From NCBI RefSeq assembly GCF_026241335.1, contig NZ_JAPHAV010000003.1, positions 186,001 to 250,000 on the forward strand: a stretch of DNA of 64,000 nucleotides, given 5' to 3'. Both the position numbers and the translations under genes were made by a program. A model generated the notes under the pieces. It searched no databases, was not told where the DNA came from, and saw nothing but the letters and a program-made list of their open reading frames with translations. Below are positions 1-9,315 of the stretch, piece by piece (position 1 is the first letter of the stretch; each line of letters begins with the position of its first letter). This DNA comes from Ochrobactrum chromiisoli. Its GTDB lineage: Bacteria > Pseudomonadota > Alphaproteobacteria > Rhizobiales > Rhizobiaceae.

Positions 1-2
1 TG

Positions 3-1073
3 ATGCGTGTTGATCTTTTCGATTTCGATTTACCGGAAGAGAGTATTGCTCTGCGTCCAGCCGAGCCGCGCGATCACGCCAAGCTGTTGCGTGTGCGTCC
101 CGGCCAGCCATTCGAAGATCGACAGGTATTTGAATTGCCTGATCTGTTGCAGCCGGGTGATGCACTGGTTTTCAACGATACAAAAGTCATTCCCGCACAG
201 CTTGAAGGGATGCGTGAGCGCGATGGCAATATTTCGCAGGTGAGTGCGACGCTTCACATGCGTACCGGCCCGGATCGCTGGAAAGCATTTCTGCGCCCGG
301 CCAAGCGCGTGAAAGAAGGCGATCGCATCCGTTTCGGTCATTCCGGTTCAAGCTGTTCCCTTGGAACTCTCGACGCGACCGTTGCCGAAAAGGGAGATGC
401 GGGGGAGGTGCTGCTGGTGTTTGACCTTTCGGGTGCCATGCTCGATGAAGCCATTGCTTCCGTTGGCCATATTCCTTTGCCGCCCTATATCGCATCCAAG
501 CGCTCTGAAGACGAGCGCGACCGCAGCGATTATCAGACTGTTTACGCGCGCGAAGAAGGCGCTGTCGCTGCACCGACTGCCGGGCTGCATTTCACACCAG
601 AGCTGCTCAAAAAAATCCGCGAGCGTGGCATCGAAGAGCATTTCGTGACGCTGCATGTCGGGGCGGGCACATTTCTGCCGGTCAAAGCCGACGATACGAC
701 GGACCACAAGATGCATTCCGAGATCGGTTATGTTTCGCAGGAGACTGCCGATGCGCTCAATGCCGTTCATGCCCGCGGTGGCCGGGTGATCTGTGTTGGT
801 ACAACATCGCTGCGTCTTATTGAGAGTGCTGCCGGTGAAGATGGCATCATTCGCCCATGGGCCGGGCCGACGGATATTTTCATCACACCGGGCTACAAGT
901 TCCGGGCAGTCGATCTGCTGATGACCAATTTTCATCTGCCGCGCTCGACGCTCTTCATGCTTGTTTCGGCCTTCAGCGGTTTTGAAACCATGCATGAAGC
1001 TTATAAGCGCGCCATCGACACAGGCTATCGTTTCTATTCCTACGGGGACTCTTCCCTTTTAGAACGTGCATGA
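3..1073 (+). CDS. queA: S-adenosylmethionine:tRNA ribosyltransferase-isomerase QueA
   Basis: QueA transfers and isomerises the ribosyl moiety of S-adenosylmethionine onto preQ1-modified tRNA, giving epoxyqueuosine, the penultimate step of queuosine synthesis in the cytoplasm. The 356 aa protein is full family length. It opens with the typical [19 protein letters not shown] block and carries [11 protein letters not shown] (about residue 57), a central [11 protein letters not shown] block and, near the C terminus, [17 protein letters not shown]. The start ATG lies at the very edge of the window. The first bases read TGATG, which would fit an upstream gene ending in TGA and overlapping this start, but that gene lies outside. 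tgt follows 40 bp downstream on the same strand, so the two queuosine enzymes probably share a transcript. Confidence 0.96.
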   Translation: MRVDLFDFDLPEESIALRPAEPRDHAKLLRVRPGQPFEDRQVFELPDLLQPGDALVFNDTKVIPAQLEGMRERDGNISQVSATLHMRTGPDRWKAFLRPAKRVKEGDRIRFGHSGSSCSLGTLDATVAEKGDAGEVLLVFDLSGAMLDEAIASVGHIPLPPYIASKRSEDERDRSDYQTVYAREEGAVAAPTAGLHFTPELLKKIRERGIEEHFVTLHVGAGTFLPVKADDTTDHKMHSEIGYVSQETADALNAVHARGGRVICVGTTSLRLIESAAGEDGIIRPWAGPTDIFITPGYKFRAVDLLMTNFHLPRSTLFMLVSAFSGFETMHEAYKRAIDTGYRFYSYGDSSLLERA

Positions 1074-1113
1074 ACCTGTTTCCTTTTCCGGCATAATTCA
1101 TTAGAGACACGCC

Positions 1114-2247
1114 ATGACCAGCGAAAATTTTGAATTCAAAGTGCTTGCGCGTGATGGCGCAGCCCGTCAGGGCGAAATCTCCATGCCGCGCGGCGTGGTA
1201 CGTACGCCTGCCTTCATGCCGGTTGGCACAGCCGGAACCGTCAAGGCCATGTATATGGATCAGGTGAAGGATTTGGGCGCGGATATTATCCTCGGCAATA
1301 CCTATCATCTGATGCTGCGTCCGGGTGCCGAACGCGTGGCCCGTCTTGGCGGCCTGCATGAATTTGGCGGCTGGAAAGGCCCAATTCTGACCGATTCCGG
1401 CGGGTTTCAGGTCATGTCGCTCGCACAGTTGCGTAAGCTTAATGAAAATGGCGTGACCTTCCGCTCGCATATCGACGGCAAGCCATATGAAATGACGCCG
1501 GAGCGCTCCATCGAAATTCAGGGGCTGCTCGACAGCGATATTCAGATGCAGCTCGATGAGTGCGTGGCGCTGCCATCACCGGAAAGCAACACAGAACGCG
1601 CGATGGAACTGTCGCTGCGGTGGGCTGAGCGTTGCAAGGTGGCATTTGGCACGCAGCCAGGGAAAGCGATGTTCGGCATCGTGCAGGGCGGTGACAATGC
1701 GCGCCTGCGTGAGCGCTCGGCGGAAGCACTGAAAGCGATGGACCTCAAGGGCTATTCCGTTGGTGGTCTGGCCGTTGGTGAGCCTCAGAACGTCATGCTC
1801 GACATGCTCGAAGTAGTTTGCCCGATCCTGCCAACAGAAAAGCCACGCTATCTGATGGGCGTCGGCACGCCGGATGATATTCTGAAATCCGTTGCCCGCG
1901 GGATCGACATGTTTGATTGCGTGATGCCGACACGCGCCGGGCGTCACGGTCTGGCGTTCACGCGCTTTGGCAAGGTGAACCTGCGCAATGCGCGTCATGC
2001 CGATGATCATCGTCCGCTTGATCCTGAATCAAACTGCCCGGCAACACGCGATTACAGCCGCGCCTATCTGCATCATTTGGTCAAATCGGGTGAAGCACTG
2101 GGTGGAATGCTTCTCACATGGAACAATCTGGCCTATTACCAGTATCTTATGCAGGGTATTCGTGCAGCGATTGCGGAAGGTCGTTTTGAAGATTTTGCAG
2201 CTGAAACGACAGCCGGATGGGAGAGGGGCGATATACCCGCTCTTTAA
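1114..2247 (+). CDS. tgt: tRNA-guanine transglycosylase Tgt (zinc ligands partly lost)
   Basis: Bacterial Tgt exchanges guanine-34 of GUN-anticodon tRNAs for preQ1, just before QueA acts. The 377 aa length is normal. Visible motifs are [23 protein letters not shown] (with a catalytic Asp), GGLAVGEP and [14 protein letters not shown] (with the nucleophile Asp). The odd part is the C-terminal zinc site. The family normally has CxCxxC followed by a His about 26 residues later. Here the segment reads [18 protein letters not shown], so only the middle Cys and the His remain and the outer two Cys are Ser and Thr. The fold around it is otherwise intact, so I take it as functional. It ends just before a strong terminator shared with the convergent TetR gene. 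Confidence 0.96.
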   Translation: MTSENFEFKVLARDGAARQGEISMPRGVVRTPAFMPVGTAGTVKAMYMDQVKDLGADIILGNTYHLMLRPGAERVARLGGLHEFGGWKGPILTDSGGFQVMSLAQLRKLNENGVTFRSHIDGKPYEMTPERSIEIQGLLDSDIQMQLDECVALPSPESNTERAMELSLRWAERCKVAFGTQPGKAMFGIVQGGDNARLRERSAEALKAMDLKGYSVGGLAVGEPQNVMLDMLEVVCPILPTEKPRYLMGVGTPDDILKSVARGIDMFDCVMPTRAGRHGLAFTRFGKVNLRNARHADDHRPLDPESNCPATRDYSRAYLHHLVKSGEALGGMLLTWNNLAYYQYLMQGIRAAIAEGRFEDFAAETTAGWERGDIPAL

Positions 2248-2253
2248 TTTAAC

Positions 2254-2282
2254 AAAAAACGCGCCTCATAGGCGCGTTTTTT
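2254..2282. terminator. Bidirectional intrinsic terminator between tgt and the TetR gene
   Basis: A GC stem (CGCGCC and GGCGCG with a 5-base loop) is flanked by an A-run on the left and a T-run on the right. It can therefore stop transcription from both tgt (plus) and the convergent tetR-like gene (minus). Confidence 0.9.
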
Positions 2283-2304
2283 GTATGTATGTTAAATCAA
2301 TAAG

Positions 2305-2850
2305 TTACCCGGCTTCGAGCAGCTTTTCCAAGCGGCAGATGACGGAATGGCGTTCTTCGTCGTTCACAATGTCGCAGTCGAGCAAGCGCCCGCATTCTAA
2401 GCCTGTCAGCGCCAGATAAGTAATTAAAACAAGATCATTATCGGTTGCATCTTTCAACATTCGATCCAACAAGGCTCGGTGGTAACGCCTGACCGGGATC
2501 ATGAAATCCGGATTTTCGACGAGGGCAGCAAGGATGCCGCTGGCTGGCGGCTCATCATCTGCCTGAAGACGAAAAACATCAAAAAAGGCGCGTACAACCC
2601 GATTTTTATCGCCGCGTTGAAGGGTTTCCTGAACCTCCATCGCCCGTTCGTGTTCTCTCATATATTCTTCGACCACACCCTCAAGCAATTTTGCTTTTGT
2701 TGGAAACGAATAGAGCAATCCGCCCTTTGAGAGGCCCGCGCGAGCGGCAACCGCGTCGAGAGAGAGATGGGCTGGGCCGACCTCTTGGGCGAGTTCCACT
2801 GCTGCGCGCAAAATGCGCTCTCGCGAAGAGACCTTATTCTTGGTATGCAA
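2305..2850 (-). CDS. TetR/AcrR-family transcriptional regulator of the adjacent RND pump
   Basis: 181 aa. The N-terminal helix-turn-helix reads RERILRAAVELAQEVG followed by LSLDAVAARAGLSKGGLLYSF (about residues 10-50), a standard TetR DNA-binding domain. The C-terminal half is the variable ligand domain. The start is a TTG codon preceded by an AGGAG site about 10 bases upstream; no better ATG is available. It is divergent from the RND efflux pair, with about 147 bp between starts. That stretch holds a perfect 7+7 bp inverted repeat, so it is most likely the local repressor of the pump and possibly of itself. The inducer cannot be told from sequence. Confidence 0.9.
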   Translation of the reverse strand: MHTKNKVSSRERILRAAVELAQEVGPAHLSLDAVAARAGLSKGGLLYSFPTKAKLLEGVVEEYMREHERAMEVQETLQRGDKNRVVRAFFDVFRLQADDEPPASGILAALVENPDFMIPVRRYHRALLDRMLKDATDNDLVLITYLALTGLECGRLLDCDIVNDEERHSVICRLEKLLEAG

Positions 2851-2878
2851 TTCCAGTGGTCTCCTGACAGTTCAATAG

Positions 2879-2901
2879 TTGACAATACCGTCCAGACGGT
2901 A
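2879..2901 (+). promoter_or_regulatory. -35 box and TetR-type operator for the RND operon
   Basis: TTGACA (2879-2884) is a consensus -35. It is followed immediately by TACCGTC-CA-GACGGTA (2886-2901), a perfect inverted repeat with 7-base arms that sits where the promoter spacer would be. A repressor bound here would block RNA polymerase. The divergent TetR gene is the obvious candidate. The -10 is not clear; an AT-rich stretch follows at about 2902-2910. Confidence 0.75.
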
Positions 2902-2997
2902 CAGTTATTTTCGACAGTTATTCAAGTAAAATACGTGCGACCAAATTGTGAGCAACAAATAGGACGCGCGCCAATGACACCCTGGAGTGCTTCCGCA

Positions 2998-4128
2998 ATG
3001 ATCAAACGCCTTATTCTGGCAATTATTTTCCTCGTGATCGTCGTGGGAGGGCTCGTCGGTTTTAACCTGTTCAGGACACAGGCGATTAAGGACTTCTTCG
3101 CCAATATGCAGCAGCCGGCCAAGACGGTTTCCACGATCACGCTGGAGCCGACGACATGGACGCCGGGCATCGAAGCGATTGGGTCGGCCAATGCAATCAA
3201 TGGTGTTGACCTGACGGTTCAGGTTAGTGGCATTGTCGATAAAATCGACTTTAAAGCCAACCAGGAAGTAAAAAAGGGGACGGTCCTTCTCCAACTCGAA
3301 AACAGCATCGAGACTGCGGACCTTGTTGCTGCGAAGGCCGAGGCCGGGCTTGCAGACCAGAATCTGAAGCGTGCTGAAACCTTGCGCACGCGCGGTGTAG
3401 GTGCGGTTTCCGACGTTGATACGACGGCAGCTGCGGCGAGTGCCAAAAAGGCCGCTGTTGCAAAGATGCAGGCTGTACTTGATCAGAAGACGGTAACAGC
3501 ACCGTTTACGGGTGTTATTGGTATTGCGAAGGTTGATATCGGTCAGTATCTGACACCGGGCACCGTAATCGGGACCTTGCAGGAAACCGACAAGATGCGC
3601 ATCGATTTCACGGTGCCGGAACAGTCGTTGCCTGAGCTTAGGCTCGGCCAACCCGTGCAGGTTGGTCCAAGCATGGAACAGCTCAATTATAATGGCAAGA
3701 TCGTTGGTATCGATCCCAAGATCGATCCTGCGAGCCGCCTGGTTTCTGTGCGTGCGGAAGTTCAGAATGACGAACCTCGTCTGACACCAGGTCAGTTTGT
3801 TCAGGTTCGTGTTGAACTGCCAAAGGAAGACAATGTGCTGGCGCTGCCACAGACTGCTGTCATTCGCAGCCTGTATGGCGACTATGTCTATGCTGTTCGT
3901 CCGGCACAGCCAAAAGAGGGCGAAAAAGCGCCTGAAGGTGATGCTAAAAAGCTGGTTGCCCAGCAGGTTTTCGTAAAAATCGGCCGGAGTTATGGTGGTG
4001 TGGTTGAGATCACGGATGGCCTCAAGGCTGGCGACATCGTGATTACAGCAGGCCAGAACCGGCTTTCAGCGGGAACGCCCGTAACGATTGACAACACGGT
4101 CAATCCGATCCCAGCGGCTGACAAGTAA
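2998..4128 (+). CDS. RND efflux periplasmic adaptor (membrane fusion protein)
   Basis: This is the periplasmic linker of a tripartite efflux pump. From the chosen ATG the protein is 376 aa. It starts with MIKRLILAIIFLVIVVGG, one membrane anchor, then the barrel-sandwich halves (VSGIVDKIDFKANQEVKKG and APFTGVIGIAKVDIGQYL) around an alpha-hairpin rich in Ala and Lys, a beta-barrel and a membrane-proximal domain. An in-frame ATG at 2974 would add 8 residues; both have weak GGAG/AGGA sites about 10 bases upstream, so the start is not settled. The open frame extends further upstream through the promoter and should not be used. The RND transporter follows 12 bp later. No outer-membrane channel gene is present here, so a TolC-type partner encoded elsewhere is implied. 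Confidence 0.92.
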   Translation: MIKRLILAIIFLVIVVGGLVGFNLFRTQAIKDFFANMQQPAKTVSTITLEPTTWTPGIEAIGSANAINGVDLTVQVSGIVDKIDFKANQEVKKGTVLLQLENSIETADLVAAKAEAGLADQNLKRAETLRTRGVGAVSDVDTTAAAASAKKAAVAKMQAVLDQKTVTAPFTGVIGIAKVDIGQYLTPGTVIGTLQETDKMRIDFTVPEQSLPELRLGQPVQVGPSMEQLNYNGKIVGIDPKIDPASRLVSVRAEVQNDEPRLTPGQFVQVRVELPKEDNVLALPQTAVIRSLYGDYVYAVRPAQPKEGEKAPEGDAKKLVAQQVFVKIGRSYGGVVEITDGLKAGDIVITAGQNRLSAGTPVTIDNTVNPIPAADK

Positions 4129-4140
4129 TAGGCGAGCAAG

Positions 4141-7100
4141 ATGAGTTTTTCCGATATTTTCATCCGGCGACCCGTACTTGCTACCGTGGTCGCTCTTATG
4201 ATCATTCTTCTCGGCCTTCAGGGTATCGCGCAGCTTTCTGTGCGCGAATATCCGAAAGTCGATGAGACAGTTATTACCATATCGACCGCTTATGCGGGGG
4301 CAAGCGCTGAGCTTATTCAGGGTTTCATCACCTCTCCAATTGCAGAGTCGGTGGCGACGACTGAAAACATTGATTACGTCACATCATCCAGCCGTCCATC
4401 GTCGAGCACGGTGACGGTTCAGATGAAACTGGGCGCTAATCCCGATGCGGCACTCACGGAAGTGATTGCCAAGGTTAATCAGGTTCGCGGCAATCTGCCG
4501 ACTGAATCTGATGATCCCGTGATCGTCAAGGGAACGGGGCAGAGCTTCGCAACCATGTATTTGGCTGCGCAGAACCCCAATATGACCAGCGAACAGATCA
4601 CTGAATATTTGCAGCGCGTCATGCAGCCGCGTATCTCCACCGTTCAGGGTGTGGCGAAGGCTGATATTCTGGGTGGTCAGGTCTATTCGATGCGCGTCTG
4701 GATTGATCCGATCCAGCTTGCCGCGCGTCAGGTTACGGCGGCTGAAGTACTGGCGGCGATTAAAGCGTCGAACTTCCTGTCTGCGCCTGGACAGACAAAA
4801 AACGAGTATGTTGCATCATCGATTACGCTTGAATCGACCTTGCAGACACCGGAAGCTTTTGGCGCAATGCCGATTAAATCAACCGGCGATCAGATTGTGC
4901 GTCTGCGCGATGTGGCGAAAGTTGAGCTTGCTGCGAAAAGTACAGATACGATTGTTTCGTTCAACGGTTCGGCCGGTACGTTCCTAGCAATTTACCCGAC
5001 ACCGTCTGCGAACCCGATTGATGTTGCAACGGCTTTCAAGAAAGAACTGCCGGCCATTCAAGCATCTCTGCCGGAGGGCATGACACTTGATCTCGTCTAT
5101 GACGCGACCGAGCAGATCAGCTCTTCCATCAATGAAGTTTTCACCACCATTGGTGAAGCTGTCGCGATCGTTATTCTGGTCATTATCATTTTCCTTGGGT
5201 CGTTCCGCTCGGTTCTTATTCCCATTGTCACGATCCCTATTTCGCTGATTGGCGTATGCTTCTTTCTCTATGTTCTCGGGTTCTCGATCAATCTTCTGTC
5301 GCTGCTTGCGATGGTTCTGGCGATTGGTCTTGTGGTCGATGACGCGATCGTGGTGCTTGAAAACATTCACCGCCATATCGAAGAGGGATTGCGTCCGATG
5401 GATGCCGCCTTCAAGGGCATGAAGGAAATTACCGGTTCGATTATCGCGATGACGATTACGCTGGCCGCGGTGTTTGCACCGCTTGGATTTACCGGTGGTC
5501 TGACTGGTTCGCTGTTCAGAGAGTTTGCTTTCACGCTGGCCGGCGCGGTTATCATTTCCGGTATTGCTGCTCTGACGATTTCACCGATGATGTGCGCCCG
5601 TATGCTCAAACACGGTGAACCGTCCCGGTTCCAGAAAATCATCGACGAGAATTTTAAGAAGCTCGAAAAGTGGTATCATGGGATGGTATCCGGGTCGCTT
5701 AATTATCGTCCGATTACATTGATGATCGTTATTGCTCTGGTGGGGCTCACAGGCTTCCTTTTCGTGAACACCTCGACGGAACTTGCTCCTGAAGAAGATT
5801 CCGGCGCTTTGTTCTCGATGTTCCAGGCTCCGCAATATGCGACCTCTGCCTATACCAACCTCTATGCAGAACAGATTGACAGCCTGACCAAAGATCTGCC
5901 GGAACTGGATACACGCTTCCAGATCGTTGGTATGGATGGCGGAACAACATCGGGTATTGCGCTCTGGGTTCTTAAAGACTGGTCCCAACGCACGCGTTCG
6001 CAAAAGCAAATTCAGGAAGATCTGACCGCAAGATTGACCAAGGTTGCGGGCGTTGACGCATTTATTTTTGCGCCTCCGTCTCTGCCCGGTGCTGGCGGTG
6101 GCTTGCCGATTTCGATTGCGCTTCAATCAACTGGCCCATCCAGTCAGGTCTTTGAACTGGCTGAAGAAATCAAGAACGAAGCTCAGGCAACAGGCCAGTT
6201 CATCATCGTCCAGAACTCGATGTCCTATAATGCGCCGCAGACCACGATCACCATTGATCGTGATCGCGCTGCAACGCTTGGCGTTCAGGTTAGCGATATT
6301 GGTTCGACGCTTGGTCTTCTGACCGGCGGTGCATCGATTGCCAAGTTCGACCGCGATTCCAATAGCTATGACATCATCACGCAGGTGCCGGATGCCTATC
6401 GCTCGACCCCGGAAAAGCTCGGCGAATTCTTTGTTCGCAGTGTTTCCGGCGCAATGATTCCGTTGTCGTCGGTTATTGAAATCAAGCAAAATGCATCGCC
6501 TGCCGCTATTGAGCAGTTTAATCAGCTCAATTCCGCTACCATTTCCGCTCTGCCAATGCCTAGTGTCACGACAGGTCAGGGCCTGCAGACGCTTGTTGAT
6601 CTGGCTCGCTCGAAGATGCCGGAAGGATTTTTCCTCGACTATTCCGGTCAGTCGCGACTGGAAGTCGAGCAGGGCAATACGATCCTCATCGCTTTTGGCC
6701 TTGCCGTTATCGTGATCTATCTGGTGCTTGCGGCGCAGTTCGAAAGCTTCCGCGATCCGTTCATCATCATGATGTCAGTACCGCTTTCGATCTTCGGTGC
6801 GATTGTGCCATTGAACCTTGGCCTTGGAACGCTCAACATCTACACACAGGTCGGTCTCATCACACTTGTCGGGCTGATAACCAAGCACGGCATTCTGATG
6901 GTGGAGTTCGCCAATCAGCAACGTCGCTTGCATGGTCATTCGCGTCGTGAGGCCATCATCCTCTCTGCTGAAACGCGTCTTCGGCCGATTCTGATGACCA
7001 CGGCTGCCATGGCGCTCGGCGTTGTGCCGCTGATTATGGCAAGTGGTGCGGGTGCGGCCGCGCGTTACTCGATGGGGCTGGTGATCTTCACCGGTATCAC

Positions 7101-7230
7101 AATCGGTACGGTCTTCACGCTGTTCGTGGTGCCAATGTTCTATACATTTATTGCCAAGAAGGACGTTGAAGGCGAATTCGTGCCGTCGTCGGAAGATAGC
7201 AAGGAGGCTGCGGCGGCAGCCCATCACTGA
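4141..7230 (+). CDS. RND (HAE1/AcrB-like) multidrug efflux transporter
   Basis: 1029 aa, full length for a proton-driven inner-membrane HAE1 pump. It has the N-terminal membrane helix with FIRRPVLATVVALMIILLGL, two large periplasmic loops and two clusters of membrane helices (about residues 335-540 and 850-1010). The proton-relay acidic pair in TM4 is visible in GLVVDDAIVVLENIHRH, and the matching Lys in TM10 in GLITKHGILMVEFANQ. It is co-transcribed with the adaptor and presumably repressed by the divergent TetR protein. The substrate cannot be predicted. Brucella Bep pumps are the natural comparison, but I cannot say which one this matches. Confidence 0.95.
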   Translation: MSFSDIFIRRPVLATVVALMIILLGLQGIAQLSVREYPKVDETVITISTAYAGASAELIQGFITSPIAESVATTENIDYVTSSSRPSSSTVTVQMKLGANPDAALTEVIAKVNQVRGNLPTESDDPVIVKGTGQSFATMYLAAQNPNMTSEQITEYLQRVMQPRISTVQGVAKADILGGQVYSMRVWIDPIQLAARQVTAAEVLAAIKASNFLSAPGQTKNEYVASSITLESTLQTPEAFGAMPIKSTGDQIVRLRDVAKVELAAKSTDTIVSFNGSAGTFLAIYPTPSANPIDVATAFKKELPAIQASLPEGMTLDLVYDATEQISSSINEVFTTIGEAVAIVILVIIIFLGSFRSVLIPIVTIPISLIGVCFFLYVLGFSINLLSLLAMVLAIGLVVDDAIVVLENIHRHIEEGLRPMDAAFKGMKEITGSIIAMTITLAAVFAPLGFTGGLTGSLFREFAFTLAGAVIISGIAALTISPMMCARMLKHGEPSRFQKIIDENFKKLEKWYHGMVSGSLNYRPITLMIVIALVGLTGFLFVNTSTELAPEEDSGALFSMFQAPQYATSAYTNLYAEQIDSLTKDLPELDTRFQIVGMDGGTTSGIALWVLKDWSQRTRSQKQIQEDLTARLTKVAGVDAFIFAPPSLPGAGGGLPISIALQSTGPSSQVFELAEEIKNEAQATGQFIIVQNSMSYNAPQTTITIDRDRAATLGVQVSDIGSTLGLLTGGASIAKFDRDSNSYDIITQVPDAYRSTPEKLGEFFVRSVSGAMIPLSSVIEIKQNASPAAIEQFNQLNSATISALPMPSVTTGQGLQTLVDLARSKMPEGFFLDYSGQSRLEVEQGNTILIAFGLAVIVIYLVLAAQFESFRDPFIIMMSVPLSIFGAIVPLNLGLGTLNIYTQVGLITLVGLITKHGILMVEFANQQRRLHGHSRREAIILSAETRLRPILMTTAAMALGVVPLIMASGAGAAARYSMGLVIFTGITIGTVFTLFVVPMFYTFIAKKDVEGEFVPSSEDSKEAAAAAHH

Positions 7231-7255
7231 AACTTGTATTGAATAATCGGATTGA

Positions 7256-7285
7256 GGGCGGTCACATGTGGGCCGCCCTTTTTCT
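7256..7285 (+). terminator. Intrinsic terminator after the RND operon
   Basis: Stem GGGCGG (7256-7261) pairs with CCGCCC (7273-7278) and is followed by TTTTTCTT. It lies 26 bp after the transporter stop. Confidence 0.85.
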
Positions 7286-7330
7286 TGGGATGAAGTTGCA
7301 TCCCGGCTGTTACACACCATATGAGCAAGC

Positions 7331-8314
7331 ATGATACCTTTATCCGTCCTTGATCTTTCACCCGTCCCTGAAGGCAGTAATGCAGGGCAGTCTCTGCGCA
7401 ACACGCTCGAACTGGCCCAGCAGGCCGAGAAATTGGGCTTTACGCGCTATTGGCTGGCCGAGCATCACAACATGCCGGGCATTGCCAGTGCTGCAACCTC
7501 CGTTGTGATTGGCCACGTGGCAGCGGGCACATCCACCATCCGCGTTGGTGCGGGTGGAATCATGCTGCCGAACCATTCGCCACTGGTGATCGCAGAACAA
7601 TTTGGTACGCTGGCCTCGCTGTTTCCGGGGCGTATCGATCTGGGGCTTGGTCGTGCGCCGGGCACCGATCAGATGACTGCGCATGCACTTCGCCGCAATC
7701 TGGAAAGCAGCGCCAATGATTTTCCACGCGATGTCGTGGAGCTTCTCAATTATTTCAAGCCAGCCGATCCGGGGCAGCGCGTACAGGCAGTGCCGGGCGC
7801 GGGGCTGAATGTTCCTGTCTGGATTCTCGGCTCCAGCCTGTTTGGTGCGCAATTGGCTGCTATGCTGGGGCTGCCTTATAGCTTCGCCTCCCATTTTGCA
7901 CCGGCTGACATGGAGCGCGCCGTCGAGCTTTATCGCGAACGGTTTGAGCCATCTGAATATCTGCAAAAGCCTTATGTCATGCTTGGGCTGAATGTCATTG
8001 CGGCGGATACGGATGAAGAAGCACATTATCTGTTCACATCGCAATTACAGGCATTTGTGAATTTGCGCAGCGGTCGTCCGGGCAAGCTGCCAGCACCTGT
8101 CGCGGGGTATCTGGAGCAACTTGATCCCTCAGCACAAGCACTGGTGCGCCAGATGCTGTCATGTCGTGTTGTGGGTGGCCCTGAAACCGTCGACAAGGGG
8201 ATTCGCGAATTTGCTAAACGCACCGGCCATGACGAACTGATGGTCACAGGCATGATCTATGACCATCAGAAGCGTCTTCGTTCTTATGAGATTGTCAGCA
8301 ATTCGATGGCGTGA
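7331..8314 (+). CDS. LLM-class flavin-dependent oxidoreductase (luciferase-like)
   Basis: 327 aa TIM-barrel monooxygenase-type protein. It has the MsnO8-like signature: an N-terminal [14 protein letters not shown], then [16 protein letters not shown] (about residue 35) and [17 protein letters not shown] (about residue 103). Family members use reduced flavin supplied by a partner; the substrate of this subgroup is generally unknown. It stands alone between the RND terminator and a convergent LysR gene. Its last 31 bp overlap the 3' end of that LysR gene on the other strand. No neighbour suggests a pathway. Confidence 0.88.
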   Translation: MIPLSVLDLSPVPEGSNAGQSLRNTLELAQQAEKLGFTRYWLAEHHNMPGIASAATSVVIGHVAAGTSTIRVGAGGIMLPNHSPLVIAEQFGTLASLFPGRIDLGLGRAPGTDQMTAHALRRNLESSANDFPRDVVELLNYFKPADPGQRVQAVPGAGLNVPVWILGSSLFGAQLAAMLGLPYSFASHFAPADMERAVELYRERFEPSEYLQKPYVMLGLNVIAADTDEEAHYLFTSQLQAFVNLRSGRPGKLPAPVAGYLEQLDPSAQALVRQMLSCRVVGGPETVDKGIREFAKRTGHDELMVTGMIYDHQKRLRSYEIVSNSMA

Positions 8315-9216
8315 GGATCAAACTCGCGATTGATCTCGGTGAGAAGCCAGTCGCGAAAGGCTTTAACGGCAGGCGTGTTTGCGCGCGCCTGCGGTGTTAC
8401 AAAGTAATAGCTGCTCGGGCTTTTGACGGTGTGCTGATAGGCCACGACAAGCTGCCCGTTTTCAATTTCGGCACTGATCAGAAACAGCGGCATAAGCGCA
8501 ATCCCAAGACCCGCGACACAAGCCTGAGAGACATTCGAGAACTGCTCAAAGCGCATTCCGCTTGCTACAGGTGCAGCAATGTCGAGGCTTTTAAACCAGT
8601 GGTTCCATGCGCCGGGGCGTGATGCCATGTTGAAAAGCGGCAGGCGTAACAGGTCCGCAGGCGAATTGACGGGATGCTGTTTCAGAAAAGCCGGGCTGCA
8701 CACAGGCGCAACCGTTTCTTCCATTAAAAATGTGCAATCGGCATTGGGCCAGTCTGGTTGGCCAATATGGATTGCCGCATCAAGGCCCTCACGTTCAAAG
8801 TCGAACTGGCCAATACGGGTGGCAAAATTCAGAATAATATCCGGATATTGCGCCACAAAACGGGGAATCCGTGGGATCAGCCAGCGGGTGCCAAATGTCG
8901 GCAGGAATGCGAGATTAAGCGTCGTTCCACGCATTTGCGACATGACCTGCAATGACGCCGCACGAATGGCGGCAAGGGCAGGGCTGATCGCATGAAGATA
9001 AGCGCGCCCGGCATCGGTCAGCATAACGTGGCGGCTGGTGCGCTCAAACAGAGCGGCGCCAAGCTGTTCTTCCAGCAGAGCGATCTGACGACTGACTGCG
9101 CCTTGCGTCAGAGACAGCTCTTCCGCAGCACTCGAAAAGCTTTCATGCCGCGCCACTGCATCAAAGGCAGCAAGCGCGCTTGTTGAAGGAAGCAGGCGTC
9201 TCGATAGCGAAATCAT
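8284..9216 (-). CDS. LysR-family regulator, likely activator of glutarate catabolism (GcdR-like)
   Basis: 310 aa. The N-terminal winged helix-turn-helix ([20 protein letters not shown], about residues 35-55) and GcvA-like body are clear. It is divergent from the glutaryl-CoA dehydrogenase gene with about 100 bp between starts. The arrangement LysR - gcdH - CoA-transferase matches the gcdR-gcdH-gcdG order known from Pseudomonas, so regulation of glutarate degradation is inferred. The 3' end overlaps the upstream oxidoreductase gene tail-to-tail. Confidence 0.9.
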   Translation of the reverse strand: MISLSRRLLPSTSALAAFDAVARHESFSSAAEELSLTQGAVSRQIALLEEQLGAALFERTSRHVMLTDAGRAYLHAISPALAAIRAASLQVMSQMRGTTLNLAFLPTFGTRWLIPRIPRFVAQYPDIILNFATRIGQFDFEREGLDAAIHIGQPDWPNADCTFLMEETVAPVCSPAFLKQHPVNSPADLLRLPLFNMASRPGAWNHWFKSLDIAAPVASGMRFEQFSNVSQACVAGLGIALMPLFLISAEIENGQLVVAYQHTVKSPSSYYFVTPQARANTPAVKAFRDWLLTEINREFDPHAIELLTIS

Positions 9217-9315
9217 GATCTATTACTAAATGGAATAGATCGATGAGTAAACGTAAATTGCATGTCGAAATAGGCTGCGCCATAGTCTCTCCAACCAAAT
9301 CTGAGGAGACCATTC

